This document shows positions 7,255 to 16,633 of a stretch of DNA of 64,000 nucleotides, piece after piece. Source of the DNA: CAG-492 sp035388585 (GTDB lineage Bacteria > Bacillota > Clostridia > TANB77 > CAG-508); the NCBI GenBank assembly GCA_035388585.1, contig DAOOQE010000001.1, positions 42,375 through 106,374 of the forward strand, in the 5' to 3' direction. The notes under the pieces are model-generated. The model was not told where the DNA came from, did no database searches, and saw only the letters and a program-made list of their open reading frames with translations. The number at the start of each line of letters is the position of its first letter. Position 1 is the first letter of the stretch. The position numbers and the translations under genes are program-made.

Positions 7255-8386
7255 AGAATATAAAATAGGTGAATTGTGTTCAATTGTAACAGATTATGTT
7301 TCAAATGGAAGTTTTAAATCTTTAGCTGATAATGTTAAATATTTAGATTCAGGATATGCAAGAGTGATACGCTTAGTTGACTATAATAGCAATTACAAAA
7401 TAAAAGATTCAATTTGGGTTTCTGAACAAGCTTATATGTTTTTAAAAAAGTCAAAGCTTTCAGGTGGAGAAGTTATTTTAACTAATGTAGGTGCAAATTT
7501 AGGCACTGTATTTATAGTTCCTAAAGTTAATTATCCAATTACGTTGGGACCAAATTCTGTAATGTTAAAATCTAAAGAAAATGATATGTATTTATATTAT
7601 TGGCTTATTTCAAATGAAGGACAGGCAAAAATTAAATCCATTATTTCAGGAAGTGCAATGCCTAAATTTAACAAAACAGATCTTAAAGAAATAACAATTA
7701 AAATTCCTTCGTTGGAGTCTCAAAATAAAATAGTAAACATTTTAACTTCTATTGATTCAAAAATAGAATTAAATAATAAGATAAGTGATAATTTGCAAAA
7801 GCTAGGAGGAGTATTAATTAAGCAAGAAATTGATAAATCTGATAATTCAATTATATTTAAAGATATAATTAAATTTGTTAAAGGTAAAAAACCAAATAAT
7901 GTTTCCAAAACAAAAGAATTTGGATATTTAGACTACTTAACCATAGCAAATTTAAAGAATCAAGAGAAAATATATGCTGATGTAGAGAAGGCTGTTTTAA
8001 CCAAAAATGATATTCTTATGGTTATGGATGGCGCTAGTAGTGGAGATATTTATTATAGTAATTATGGAATAGTAGGCTCCACATTATCTAAAATTGAAAT
8101 TACAGATAATAAATATGATCCTGGTAAAATATACTTTATGTTAAACTATTATAGAAAACAAATAAAATCTAAAAACACTGGTTCTGCAATACCGCATACT
8201 GATAAGGAATATATATATAAATTACAAATTTCTGATATTGATGAAATTAAAAAAAGTACTTATCAAAATATTCTAGATTGTATATTAGATATAAATAATC
8301 AGAGCAGTAATTTAATAAATTTAAGAGACACATTATTACCAAAATTAATGAATGGTGAAATAAATTTAGATAAAATTAAAATATAG
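7232..8386 (+). CDS. hsdS: Type I restriction-modification system, specificity subunit
   Basis: A 384-residue HsdS with two target-recognition domains. The first half ends in the conserved KFNKTDLKEITIKIPSLESQ followed by a coiled spacer (KIVNILTSIDSKIELNNKISDNLQ). The second half ends with IPHTDKEYIYKLQI and the C-terminal LRDTLLPKLMNGEINLDKI, the typical tail of HsdS. It starts inside hsdM; AGAGG at 7221-7225 is six bases before ATG 7232. It selects the DNA target of the complex. There is no second hsdS copy and no recombinase nearby, so phase variation by shuffling is not suggested. The second recognition domain is relatively short. Confidence 0.95.
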   Translation: MVLDMEYREYKIGELCSIVTDYVSNGSFKSLADNVKYLDSGYARVIRLVDYNSNYKIKDSIWVSEQAYMFLKKSKLSGGEVILTNVGANLGTVFIVPKVNYPITLGPNSVMLKSKENDMYLYYWLISNEGQAKIKSIISGSAMPKFNKTDLKEITIKIPSLESQNKIVNILTSIDSKIELNNKISDNLQKLGGVLIKQEIDKSDNSIIFKDIIKFVKGKKPNNVSKTKEFGYLDYLTIANLKNQEKIYADVEKAVLTKNDILMVMDGASSGDIYYSNYGIVGSTLSKIEITDNKYDPGKIYFMLNYYRKQIKSKNTGSAIPHTDKEYIYKLQISDIDEIKKSTYQNILDCILDINNQSSNLINLRDTLLPKLMNGEINLDKIKI

Positions 8387-8426
8387 TTTAGTTACATAAA
8401 TTATGATTTATAGAAGGTGGTGTGAT

Positions 8427-9212
8427 ATGCTTGTATCAAAAAATCAAAAGGATATTATATATAAAATATTAAGCGAGCCAACAATTGAAAAATTTAAAAG
8501 TTTAGTTGAAAATCATTTAGGAGAAGCGGATTATATAGATTTTAAAGCTGAATGGCCTGAAAAAGATAAATTAGCTAAGATTATATTAGCTTTGGCTAAT
8601 TATGGTGGAGGAGCTATTATTATTGGTGTAAATCAATTAAATGATAATGGATTTGATACAAAAGGCATTTTAGAATTTAAAGATAAAGTTAATATTAAAA
8701 ATGAGATTTCAAAATATTTACCTAACAACTTAGAATATGAAGTATTTGATTTCAATTTTGATGATATAGCATATGAAAAATTGAAGAATAAAAAATATCA
8801 ACTTTTAATTGTTGAGAATATACCTGAGAATTTACCATATGTTTCTTTAAAGCAAGGTAAAGATATTGAAGAGTTCGTTATATATACAAGAAATGGTACA
8901 GAAAGCACAAAGGTTAACAATGAAGAATTACAAAAAATATTAGACAGAAGGATAAAAACATATCATATAAGTGAAAAATTAACATTCAACGAACATTTAA
9001 AACAATTAAAAATATTATATGATGAATTGAAATTTGAAAAGACTACAAATGTTTTTTCTGGACTTATGGCAAGTATTGGATTAGCTTTAAGTAGTAAAAC
9101 AGTTGTTGAGAAAAGTGAACATTATCCCAAAGAAGATTATGAAGAATTTATTTCTAAATGTATAGACAGTAAAAAGAGAAGAATAAAAGTAAATTTAGAT
9201 ATAGATTTTTGA
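8427..9212 (+). CDS. AlbA_2 (Schlafen-like, divergent AAA-4) domain protein inside the type I operon
   Basis: A 261-residue protein with an AlbA_2/Schlafen core at residues about 35-160: ESxxxDFKAEWP-type opening (YIDFKAEWPEKDKLAKIILA), then LANYGGGAIIIGVNQ, the family's hallmark glycine segment, and later YTRNGTESTKVNNEELQ. The C-terminal 100 residues are helical and unassigned. GAAGGTGGTG lies directly before the ATG at 8427, which I prefer over the ATG at 8403. AlbA_2 proteins bind nucleic acid and recur in defence loci. It sits between hsdS and hsdR on the same strand with small gaps, so it probably belongs to the restriction operon; whether it alters restriction is unknown. Confidence 0.8.
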   Translation: MLVSKNQKDIIYKILSEPTIEKFKSLVENHLGEADYIDFKAEWPEKDKLAKIILALANYGGGAIIIGVNQLNDNGFDTKGILEFKDKVNIKNEISKYLPNNLEYEVFDFNFDDIAYEKLKNKKYQLLIVENIPENLPYVSLKQGKDIEEFVIYTRNGTESTKVNNEELQKILDRRIKTYHISEKLTFNEHLKQLKILYDELKFEKTTNVFSGLMASIGLALSSKTVVEKSEHYPKEDYEEFISKCIDSKKRRIKVNLDIDF

Positions 9213-9252
9213 ATTAAAATCAATTAAATATAAAAGAATGGCGAGGATGAAT

Positions 9253-9912
9253 ATGGAAAGATTAATACCAGAATTTAAAGAATCATTATTTGGAAATTTT
9301 AAAGATACAGCTGAAGATTATATTGAGTTAGGTATAGATAGTGTATTAGAAGAAGGATTACTTAGTGAAGTTCCAATAGTTAAAACATTATTTTCGACTT
9401 TTAAATTTGCAAAAAACATTTATGATAGAAATTTATTGAAAAATTTAGTTATTTTTATTAAGGAATTAAATTCTGGATCAATAGATAGTGATAAAAAAGA
9501 TAAGTACAAAGAGAAATTAGATTCTAATCAAAAATTTGCAGAAAAGGAATTAGGACGAATACTTATAATTTTAAACAACTATATAGATAATGAAAAAACA
9601 GTTTTTCTTGCTAGGTTATTTAGAGCATATATAATTCAGCAAATAATCTGGGAGGAATTTTGTGAATATTCTGAAGTTATTAATAGATTATTTATACAAG
9701 ATGTAAAAATTTTAATAGAAATAGCAAGTGCAAAATTTAAGGATACAAGTAATAGAGAAGATTTATTTAGAATAGAAAGGTTAAATTCGTTAGGAATAAT
9801 AGCACTTTCTATTAAAGGAATATCAGTTTCAAGTCTTTCAGGTGCAAGGCAGGATAGTTATGTTACAATAAATAAGTTTGGGAATAAATTAATAAAAATT
9901 ATTTTAGTATAA
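9253..9912 (+). CDS. Uncharacterised protein between the AlbA_2 gene and hsdR
   Basis: About 220 residues, family not recognised. It appears all-helical, with an amphipathic N-terminal region containing a glycine-rich turn (LEEGLLSEVPIVKTLFSTF), a charged middle (SIDSDKKDKYKEKLDS), and a hydrophobic-aromatic helix (LARLFRAYIIQQIIWEEF). No convincing membrane span or catalytic motif is visible. The ATG at 9253 has GCGAGG six bases upstream; in-frame ATGs at 9238 and 9247 are alternatives. hsdR follows 18 bases after its stop, so it is cotranscribed with the restriction genes. Its role could be regulation or protection within the restriction system, or it may be an independent defence cargo; neither can be decided from sequence. 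Confidence 0.75.
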   Translation: MERLIPEFKESLFGNFKDTAEDYIELGIDSVLEEGLLSEVPIVKTLFSTFKFAKNIYDRNLLKNLVIFIKELNSGSIDSDKKDKYKEKLDSNQKFAEKELGRILIILNNYIDNEKTVFLARLFRAYIIQQIIWEEFCEYSEVINRLFIQDVKILIEIASAKFKDTSNREDLFRIERLNSLGIIALSIKGISVSSLSGARQDSYVTINKFGNKLIKIILV

Positions 9913-9930
9913 AATTAAAGGAGTAAAACT

Positions 9931-12900
9931 ATGTTTAATGAAGAACAAGTAGAGTTAGGGATAATAGAACAATTAGTTATTCTAGGATATGAACATGTAT
10001 TCGGACCAGATATTGATCGTTATTATCATGAATGTGTTATAAAGGAAAAGTTATATAATTCATTATTTAGATTTAATGAAGGTATGACTATGGATATAGC
10101 AGATGAGGTATATAGAAAAATACGTAATTTTAATTCTATTGAACTTACTTTAGCTAACTATGAATTTAGTAGAATGTTATATCGTGGTGTTGAAATTCCT
10201 TTACCAGGAGATAAGACATATACAGCTAAATTAATAGATAGAGATAATATTTTAAATAATAGTTTTACAGTTGTTAATCAATATACAGTTCAAGGCTATA
10301 AAACTAAAAGACCGGATATAGTAATTTTTGTTAACGGTATTCCTTTGGTTGTTTTTGAACTTAAAAGTGCAACTAAAGAAACTACTACAATAGAAAATGC
10401 GTATAATCAAATTAAAAACTATCAAATGGATATAAAGTCTTTATTTGAATATAATAGCTTTTCTGTTATATCTGACGGGGTAAATGCTAAAATTGGGACT
10501 ATTACTTCTGATTTAACTAGATATATGACATGGAAGTCTATTGATGGAGAAAAGCCAGAAGAAAATATTAATCAAGTTGATGTATTACTTAAAGGAGTAT
10601 TTAGAAAAGAACGATTAATTGATATTATAACTAATTTTATTGTTTATCAAAATAGTGATGAAAAGAAATTAAAAATAGTTGCAGGGTATCATCAATATTT
10701 TGCTGTTAAAAAAGCTTTAGAAAGTACAAAAAAAGCTTTAGATTACGGAACTAGAAAAGGTGGTGTTGTTTGGCATACACAAGGTAGTGGAAAAAGTTTA
10801 TCAATGGTATTTTATGCAGGAATGTTAATGAAAGATATAGGTTTAGATAATCCTACAATAGTTGTTTTAACAGATAGAAATGATTTAGATAATCAACTAT
10901 ATTCAACATTTGCAATATGTAATAATGAAATAATTCCACAAACACCAAAACAAGCAAAAGACAGAAAAGATTTAAAAGGGTTATTATCTGTAAATGCAGG
11001 TGGAATTATATTTACAACTATACAAAAATTTGAAGAAGGAACAGATTGTTTAACATCTCGTGAAAATGTTATATTTATAGCTGATGAAGCACATAGAAGT
11101 CAATATGGATTAACAGCTAAATATAACAGTAAAACAGGTGATTTTAAATATGGTATGGCAAAAAATATGAGAGATGCTTTGCCAAATGCTACATTTATAG
11201 GTTTTACAGGAACACCTATAGATTTTGCAGATAGAAGCACAAGAGAATTGTTCGGAGATTATATTGATATATACGATATGACTCAAGCTGTAGAAGATAA
11301 TGCTACTGTACCAATATATTATGAAAATAGAGTTGCTAAATTAAATTTAAACGACACAATACTTTCTGAAGCTGACGAAGAATATATTACAATGTCTGAA
11401 CAAGGACATGCAGATGATGAAACTATTGAACAATCAAAAAGAGAACTTGCTAAATTAGAATCCATAATTGGTTCAAAAGAAAGCATAGGTTTATTAGCAA
11501 GTGACATAATTAATCATTATGAACAAAGAAAAGATATACTTGAAGGAAAAGCCATGATTGTTTGTATGAGTAGAAGAGTAGCTATAAGTTTATATAGGGA
11601 AATTTTATTTATAAAACCTGAATGGAATGAAAAAGTAAAAGTTGTACTAACTGATAATAATGATGATCCGGAGGATTGGCATGATATAGTTGGAAATAAA
11701 GCATATAGAGATGAACTTGCAATTAGATTCAAAGATAAAAATAGTGAACTTAAAATAGTTATTGTTGTTGATATGTGGCTTACTGGATTTGATGTTCCTT
11801 CACTTGCTACAATGTATATAGACAAGCCTATGCAAGGACATAATTTAATGCAAGCTATAGCTAGGGTAAATAGAGTGTATAAAGATAAAGAGGCAGGATT
11901 AATTATAGACTACATAGGAATAGGTGCAGATTTAAAATCAGCACTTGCTAGATATACACAAAGAGATGCAGATAAAATTCCTGATATATCTAAAGCATAT
12001 GTAATACTTATGGAAAAACTAGAAATAATGAGAGATTTGTTTTACGGATTTAATTATTCAGAATTTTTTAGTGATTCAAATGAATTAAGACTTAAAACAT
12101 TATCTAATGGTATAAATTATATTTTATCTTTAGATGAAGAGGATAGAAAAGATTTTATACGAGAAGCTACAGCTTTATCTCAAGCAGATACACTTTGCAG
12201 ATCAATGTTAGATAATAGAACTAAAATAGAAGTAGAATATTTCAAAGGTATCAAAGTTGGTATATGTAAAGTTACTGGTACAGGAAAACTTACAACTAGT
12301 GAAGTAAACGAAAAGATAAGCAAAATAATAGAACAAGCAATAAAACAAGAAGGTGTAATAGATATATTTAAAATAGCAGATAGAGAAAATCCAGAAATAT
12401 CTATACTTTCTGAAGATTATATGAATAACATAAAAAATATGCAACAAAAAAATATAGCTGCTGAATTACTTAAAAAACTATTAGATGGAAATATAAAAAT
12501 ATTTAAGAGAACTAACGTCGTAAAATCTGAATTATTCTCAGAAAAATTAAAAAGAATAATGCAAAGTTATAACAATAGACTTATAGATAGTGCAGAAGTT
12601 ATAGAGGAGTTATTAAAGTTATCTAATGAGATAATAGAAGCACATAATGAAGGTGAAGAAAAAGGACTTACTACAGAAGAATATGCTTTTTATAATGCAT
12701 TGGTAAAAGATCCTAATGTGGTTTTAGAAATGCAGGATGAAGTATTAATTGAACTTGCACATGAACTTACTCAAACAGTTCAAAATAGTAGAACAGTAGA
12801 TTGGGATAAAAAAGAATCTGCTAGAGCATATATGAGGAAAGTTGTAAAAAGACTACTTAGAAAGTATCAGTATCCACCAGAACAGGCAGATGGTGCAGTA

Positions 12901-12948
12901 GATACAGTTATAAAACAAGCAGAGTTAATGAGTGCTAATTTGATTTAA
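9931..12948 (+). CDS. hsdR: Type I restriction-modification system, restriction/translocation subunit
   Basis: A full-length 1005-residue HsdR. The nuclease domain shows the PD-(D/E)xK pattern at residues about 128-147 (RPDIVIFVNGIPLVVFELKSA). The SF2 motor follows: Walker A WHTQGSGKSLSM (about 280), DEAH box IADEAHRSQY (about 386), motif III GFTGTPIDF (about 430), then the C-terminal RecA lobe with VDMWLTGFDVPS and HNLMQAIARVNR (motif VI). The rest is a helical assembly domain. A good AAAGGAG precedes the ATG. It provides ATP-driven DNA translocation and cleavage with HsdM and HsdS. All key residues are present, so the system looks active. Confidence 0.97.
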   Translation: MFNEEQVELGIIEQLVILGYEHVFGPDIDRYYHECVIKEKLYNSLFRFNEGMTMDIADEVYRKIRNFNSIELTLANYEFSRMLYRGVEIPLPGDKTYTAKLIDRDNILNNSFTVVNQYTVQGYKTKRPDIVIFVNGIPLVVFELKSATKETTTIENAYNQIKNYQMDIKSLFEYNSFSVISDGVNAKIGTITSDLTRYMTWKSIDGEKPEENINQVDVLLKGVFRKERLIDIITNFIVYQNSDEKKLKIVAGYHQYFAVKKALESTKKALDYGTRKGGVVWHTQGSGKSLSMVFYAGMLMKDIGLDNPTIVVLTDRNDLDNQLYSTFAICNNEIIPQTPKQAKDRKDLKGLLSVNAGGIIFTTIQKFEEGTDCLTSRENVIFIADEAHRSQYGLTAKYNSKTGDFKYGMAKNMRDALPNATFIGFTGTPIDFADRSTRELFGDYIDIYDMTQAVEDNATVPIYYENRVAKLNLNDTILSEADEEYITMSEQGHADDETIEQSKRELAKLESIIGSKESIGLLASDIINHYEQRKDILEGKAMIVCMSRRVAISLYREILFIKPEWNEKVKVVLTDNNDDPEDWHDIVGNKAYRDELAIRFKDKNSELKIVIVVDMWLTGFDVPSLATMYIDKPMQGHNLMQAIARVNRVYKDKEAGLIIDYIGIGADLKSALARYTQRDADKIPDISKAYVILMEKLEIMRDLFYGFNYSEFFSDSNELRLKTLSNGINYILSLDEEDRKDFIREATALSQADTLCRSMLDNRTKIEVEYFKGIKVGICKVTGTGKLTTSEVNEKISKIIEQAIKQEGVIDIFKIADRENPEISILSEDYMNNIKNMQQKNIAAELLKKLLDGNIKIFKRTNVVKSELFSEKLKRIMQSYNNRLIDSAEVIEELLKLSNEIIEAHNEGEEKGLTTEEYAFYNALVKDPNVVLEMQDEVLIELAHELTQTVQNSRTVDWDKKESARAYMRKVVKRLLRKYQYPPEQADGAVDTVIKQAELMSANLI

Positions 12949-12970
12949 TTTTAATATAAGGATGTATAAA

Positions 12971-14698
12971 ATGATAAAAAAAATAGAAATTTACAGGTAT
13001 AAGTGTTTTGAAAACTATACAGTTAATTTTCAGAATAGTAACATAATAATTGGAGAGAATAATGCTGGCAAGAGCACAGTGACTGAAGTTTTGAGAATAG
13101 TAGCTATTGCTAATAAAAAATTGATGACAACTAACTACTCAAATGCAGATCCATCTTTGAACATAGGAATAAGGAATAAAGGCGTAAAGATATCGTTAAA
13201 AAATATAGATATATCAAAAGACAATATGTTTTATAGATATGATAATACCCAAAATGCAGAAATAAGAGTATTTTTTGACAATGATGTTAAAGTAAAAATA
13301 TATATTAATAAAGATACAATGGAGATATTTTCGAGTCCGGAATATAGAGGTAAAAATATTATAACAAGAGATGAATACAAGAAATATTGCATTGATAAAA
13401 TAAAAGTATTACCACAAATTGGTATATTAAAAAAAGACGAAGATAAAATAACTGAAGATACAATAATAAATAATATGGAAGGAAGATTATCTTCTTTACA
13501 TTTTAGGAATGAATTATTGTATTATAAAAATGAAGAACCTGAGATGTATGAAAAATATTTATCTATTTTAGAAATGACATGGCAAGATATCAAAATTGAA
13601 TCGCTATATCTTGAAGGGAAAACAATAAATTTAGATATAAGAAATGAAGATTTTGTTGTAGAAGTAGCACAGATGGGTTCAGGTATTCAAATGTGGTTGC
13701 AAATAATCTGGTTTATTGCAAAAAGCGAAGAAGCAACTGTAATTGTTCTAGATGAACCAGATGTATATTTGCATCCGGAATTACATAAAAAGATAGTTGA
13801 AATTTTAAGAAAAACTAAAAAACAATTTATTATTCCAACACATTCTGTAGAAATAATGTCAATGGTAGACTATGATGATATAATTATTATTAACAAAAGA
13901 GATACTAAAAGTCAGAAGCCTATGGATATAGAATCAATTCAGACTATTTTGGATAAATTAGGTAGTGTGCATGTTTTACAATATATATATTTAGATAAAT
14001 ATAAAAAAATATTATATGTTGAAGGAGATGATGAACAATATTTAAGAGGGTTTTATAAAATATTGTTTCCTGATGATTGTATTGAGTGGGGAAACATTAC
14101 AAAAGCAAAGACTGGCGGTTGGGGTAGCTGGAAAGATGAAGTTTCGAGAGCAAAACAAATAAATAAGTCAGGATATGAATACACAATTTACTATGTATAT
14201 GATAGAGATTATCATCTAGATGATGAAATTAACTTTAGATACAAAGAAGCTAAGGAAAATAATATTAATTTACATATATGGAATAAAAAAGAGATTGAAA
14301 ATTATATAATAAATGAAAATGTAATCTTAAGAGTATTAATTAAAAGAGGTATAAATTTAGAGCTAGAAGATGTAAAAAAAATTATAGAAATAGAAAGCAA
14401 TAATTTAAAAGAAGATTTAAAAAATAATATAGCTGATGAAATAAGACAGAAAGACAAAGCAATTTCATATACAAAAATCGATAAAAAAGCGAATGATATT
14501 TTACAAGGTATAAAAAACGTATCTGATAGGTGTAGCGGTAAAGATTTATTAAAAAATATAAGAATAAATATTAAAGATAAATATAAAATTGATGTTAAAG
14601 AACTTGAAATAGTAAATGGTTTTTTAAAAAAAGATATAGATGGTGAAATTAAAAATATGTTGGAAAAAATAAAAAATGGCAAAAAATTTCCTCAATGA
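12971..14698 (+). CDS. AAA ATPase with C-terminal TOPRIM (OLD / PARIS AriA-AriB-like single chain)
   Basis: About 575 residues. The N-terminal ABC/SMC-like ATPase begins with KIEIYRYKCFENYTVNF, Walker A IIGENNAGKST (about residue 28), signature-like region around EVAQMGSGIQMWLQI, Walker B VIVLDEPDVYLHPE (about 260) and the FIIPTHSVEIMS switch. The second half is a TOPRIM-type nuclease domain: ILYVEGDDEQYL (Glu, about 350) and YVYDRDYHLDDE (Asp-x-Asp, about 413), then the WNKKEIENYII segment seen in OLD-type and DUF4435 proteins. The gene starts 14-23 bases after hsdR; ATAAGGA favours the ATG at 12971. ATPase-TOPRIM proteins act as anti-phage nucleases or toxins (class 1 OLD, Gabija A, and PARIS, where AriA and AriB may be fused). 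Exact subtype is not settled. Confidence 0.8.
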   Translation: MIKKIEIYRYKCFENYTVNFQNSNIIIGENNAGKSTVTEVLRIVAIANKKLMTTNYSNADPSLNIGIRNKGVKISLKNIDISKDNMFYRYDNTQNAEIRVFFDNDVKVKIYINKDTMEIFSSPEYRGKNIITRDEYKKYCIDKIKVLPQIGILKKDEDKITEDTIINNMEGRLSSLHFRNELLYYKNEEPEMYEKYLSILEMTWQDIKIESLYLEGKTINLDIRNEDFVVEVAQMGSGIQMWLQIIWFIAKSEEATVIVLDEPDVYLHPELHKKIVEILRKTKKQFIIPTHSVEIMSMVDYDDIIIINKRDTKSQKPMDIESIQTILDKLGSVHVLQYIYLDKYKKILYVEGDDEQYLRGFYKILFPDDCIEWGNITKAKTGGWGSWKDEVSRAKQINKSGYEYTIYYVYDRDYHLDDEINFRYKEAKENNINLHIWNKKEIENYIINENVILRVLIKRGINLELEDVKKIIEIESNNLKEDLKNNIADEIRQKDKAISYTKIDKKANDILQGIKNVSDRCSGKDLLKNIRINIKDKYKIDVKELEIVNGFLKKDIDGEIKNMLEKIKNGKKFPQ

Positions 14699-15005
14699 CT
14701 GCAAATTGACTGCAGTTAAATACGATATATAACCCAAAAATATATTGTAAAGCTCAAAGTAGGTTAACTTAATACATGTGAAAAACGCTACAAAGAACTG
14801 CGTTTGTTGAGGGTTGTTGAAAAATTTACACACTTTGTATTTCGTCAGATTCTTACTGCAAAATATTGAATCAACAGTTCAAATAAAATACAATAACCAG
14901 AAATGGCTTGAAATCAAGGTGTTTTATCATATTATTTTGCTATATTATTTATACTAAATTCAAATAGTAAAATAACTGCATATGGCAATAATAACCCTAA
15001 ATATT
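14699..15005. other. Gene-free stretch after the OLD/PARIS-like gene
   Basis: No credible gene. It begins with an imperfect dyad (GACTGCAAATTGACTGCAG, about 14697-14717), which might act in termination or be a recombination footprint. The rest is less repetitive and slightly less AT-rich than other spacers in the window. There is no good T-tailed hairpin. It marks the border between the restriction operon and the GNAT/HhH/PUA cassette. Confidence 0.4.
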
Positions 15006-15017
15006 AAGGAGGTAATA

Positions 15018-15767
15018 ATGGAAGAAAAGTTTATTAATTTAACAGAATCAAACCTAAACAATGAACATTTGTGCTGTGCAATATCAGATAAAAAACATCA
15101 GCAGGGTGTTAAAGTTAAAAGAGAGTGGCTTAATAATAGAATTAAAGAAGGACATGTCTTTAGAAAGCTTGATGAACAAGGAAAAGTTTTTATTGAATAT
15201 GCTCCTATAGAAAAAGCATGGGTTCCTTTGACTGGAGATAACTACATATATATCTATTGTCTTTGGGTATCCGGAAATTTCAAAGGAAAAGGATATGGGA
15301 AAAAATTATTAGATTATTGTGTTAAGGATGCTAAAAAGAATAATAAATCAGGAGTGTGTATAATCAGTTCAAAGAAAAAGATGCCATTTTTATCAGACAA
15401 AAAATTTATGCAAAAATATAGTTTTGAAGTAGTAGATACAATTAATGATCAATATGAATTATTAGCGGTTTCTTTTGATGGTACTAAACCTAAATTTACT
15501 GATAATGCAAAGAAACAATGTATAGATTCTAAAAAACTTACCATATATTATGGTTTGCAATGCCCATATATTCCTAACTGCATAGAGCAAATAAAAGAGT
15601 TTTGTAAAGATAATAAAATAGAAATTAATTTGATTAAAGTAGATAGTTTGGAAAAAGCTAAGAGTATGCCATGTGTTTTTAACAATTGGGCAGTATTTAA
15701 TAATGGTAAGTTTGAAACTTTACATTTATTGAATGAAGGATATTTAAAAAAGATGTTAGGCTTATAA
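15018..15767 (+). CDS. GNAT acetyltransferase with C-terminal YoaP-like domain
   Basis: A 249-residue two-domain protein. Residues about 1-150 form a GNAT fold, with the acetyl-CoA loop in WVSGNFKGKGYGKKLLDYC (the R/Q-x-x-G-x-G/A-type motif reads KGKGYG). The C-terminal part (KLTIYYGLQCPYIPNCIEQIKEFC onward) is thioredoxin-like and carries a CPYIPNC-type Cys pair, as in the YoaP family of Bacillus. The ATG at 15018 has a perfect AAGGAGGT; the ATG at 14982 is weaker. The substrate is unknown. It leads a closely spaced set of three genes (26 and 33 base gaps) with a helix-hairpin-helix protein and a PUA-like protein. Confidence 0.8.
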   Translation: MEEKFINLTESNLNNEHLCCAISDKKHQQGVKVKREWLNNRIKEGHVFRKLDEQGKVFIEYAPIEKAWVPLTGDNYIYIYCLWVSGNFKGKGYGKKLLDYCVKDAKKNNKSGVCIISSKKKMPFLSDKKFMQKYSFEVVDTINDQYELLAVSFDGTKPKFTDNAKKQCIDSKKLTIYYGLQCPYIPNCIEQIKEFCKDNKIEINLIKVDSLEKAKSMPCVFNNWAVFNNGKFETLHLLNEGYLKKMLGL

Positions 15768-15793
15768 AATATAAAATATAGGAGGCAAATTTA

Positions 15794-16600
15794 ATGTATA
15801 GTATTGATATAAGTAAAATTGAATTATTAAGATATAAAGAAATTTTAAAAAACAAATATTTAATACCAAGCAGGAAGGTACTTCTAGACTGTATTGACGA
15901 AAATTTTGATAGCATAATAAGTTTAGGTATTGATAACATTTCTAAACTTAAAAAAGAATTAGATAATGAAACTGGCATTATTAATATTTCAGAAAAAACA
16001 AAAATACCTATTGAATACCTAAATATTCTTAGAAGAGAAATAGGCAGTATAAAGTCCAAAACAATTAAACTACTAGATTTTAGTGAAATTTTTAATAATT
16101 ATATATTAAATATCTTAAACAATAATGGTATAAAAAATTCGAAACAATTTTATGAATCCTTCCAAAAAAGAGATAATAAAATATTTAATTTAGAAATACC
16201 ATCAAAACATAGTAGTGAACCAGAAGACTTAAAAGAACAAAAAGAACTAGCAGAAGAAAAACATATAGAAAAACAAAAACAACTAGAAATACAAAAAGAA
16301 CAAGAAAAACAAAAAGAACAAGAACATGAACAAATAGAAGCACTAAAAGAACTAGAAGAATTATTTATTTTATGTGACTTCATAAGGATGGATGGTATAG
16401 GAATACTTGCTGCAAAAGCATTTTTTGAAGCTGGATATAAATCAATAAGTGAAATTGCTGAAGATAACAGCGAAAATATGTTGATTAAAATTTCTAATAT
16501 AAATAAAGATAATAAATATTTTAAAACAAAATTAGGTAAAAATGACATGCAATATTGTATTGATTCTGCAAAACTTATATGTGATTTTGAAAATATATAA
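15794..16600 (+). CDS. Helix-hairpin-helix protein with central charged coiled coil (DUF4332-like)
   Basis: A 268-residue protein. The N-terminal 130 residues contain repeated short helical units with SLGIDNISKLKKEL, reminiscent of helix-hairpin-helix elements. Residues about 140-188 are a Glu/Gln/Lys-rich heptad tract (KEQEKQKEQEHEQIEALKEL). The C-terminal 80 residues carry a clearer helix-hairpin-helix, MDGIGILAAKAFFEAGYKS, then ISEIAED, as in DUF4332 and other DNA- or nucleotide-binding modules. AGGAGG precedes the ATG. It is the middle gene of a three-gene cassette. DNA binding is inferred from the fold; no catalytic residues are seen. Confidence 0.7.
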   Translation: MYSIDISKIELLRYKEILKNKYLIPSRKVLLDCIDENFDSIISLGIDNISKLKKELDNETGIINISEKTKIPIEYLNILRREIGSIKSKTIKLLDFSEIFNNYILNILNNNGIKNSKQFYESFQKRDNKIFNLEIPSKHSSEPEDLKEQKELAEEKHIEKQKQLEIQKEQEKQKEQEHEQIEALKELEELFILCDFIRMDGIGILAAKAFFEAGYKSISEIAEDNSENMLIKISNINKDNKYFKTKLGKNDMQYCIDSAKLICDFENI

Positions 16601-16633
16601 TTATTAATTTGAAATAATATTTGGAGGTAATTT

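Noticed and set aside
7232..8386. Phase-variable hsdS by inversion
   Set aside because: Only one hsdS, no inverted partner fragment and no recombinase gene in the window.
14302..14833. Two minus-strand open frames at the end of the OLD/PARIS-like gene
   Set aside because: Hydrophobic shadows of an AT-rich coding strand, without start signals.
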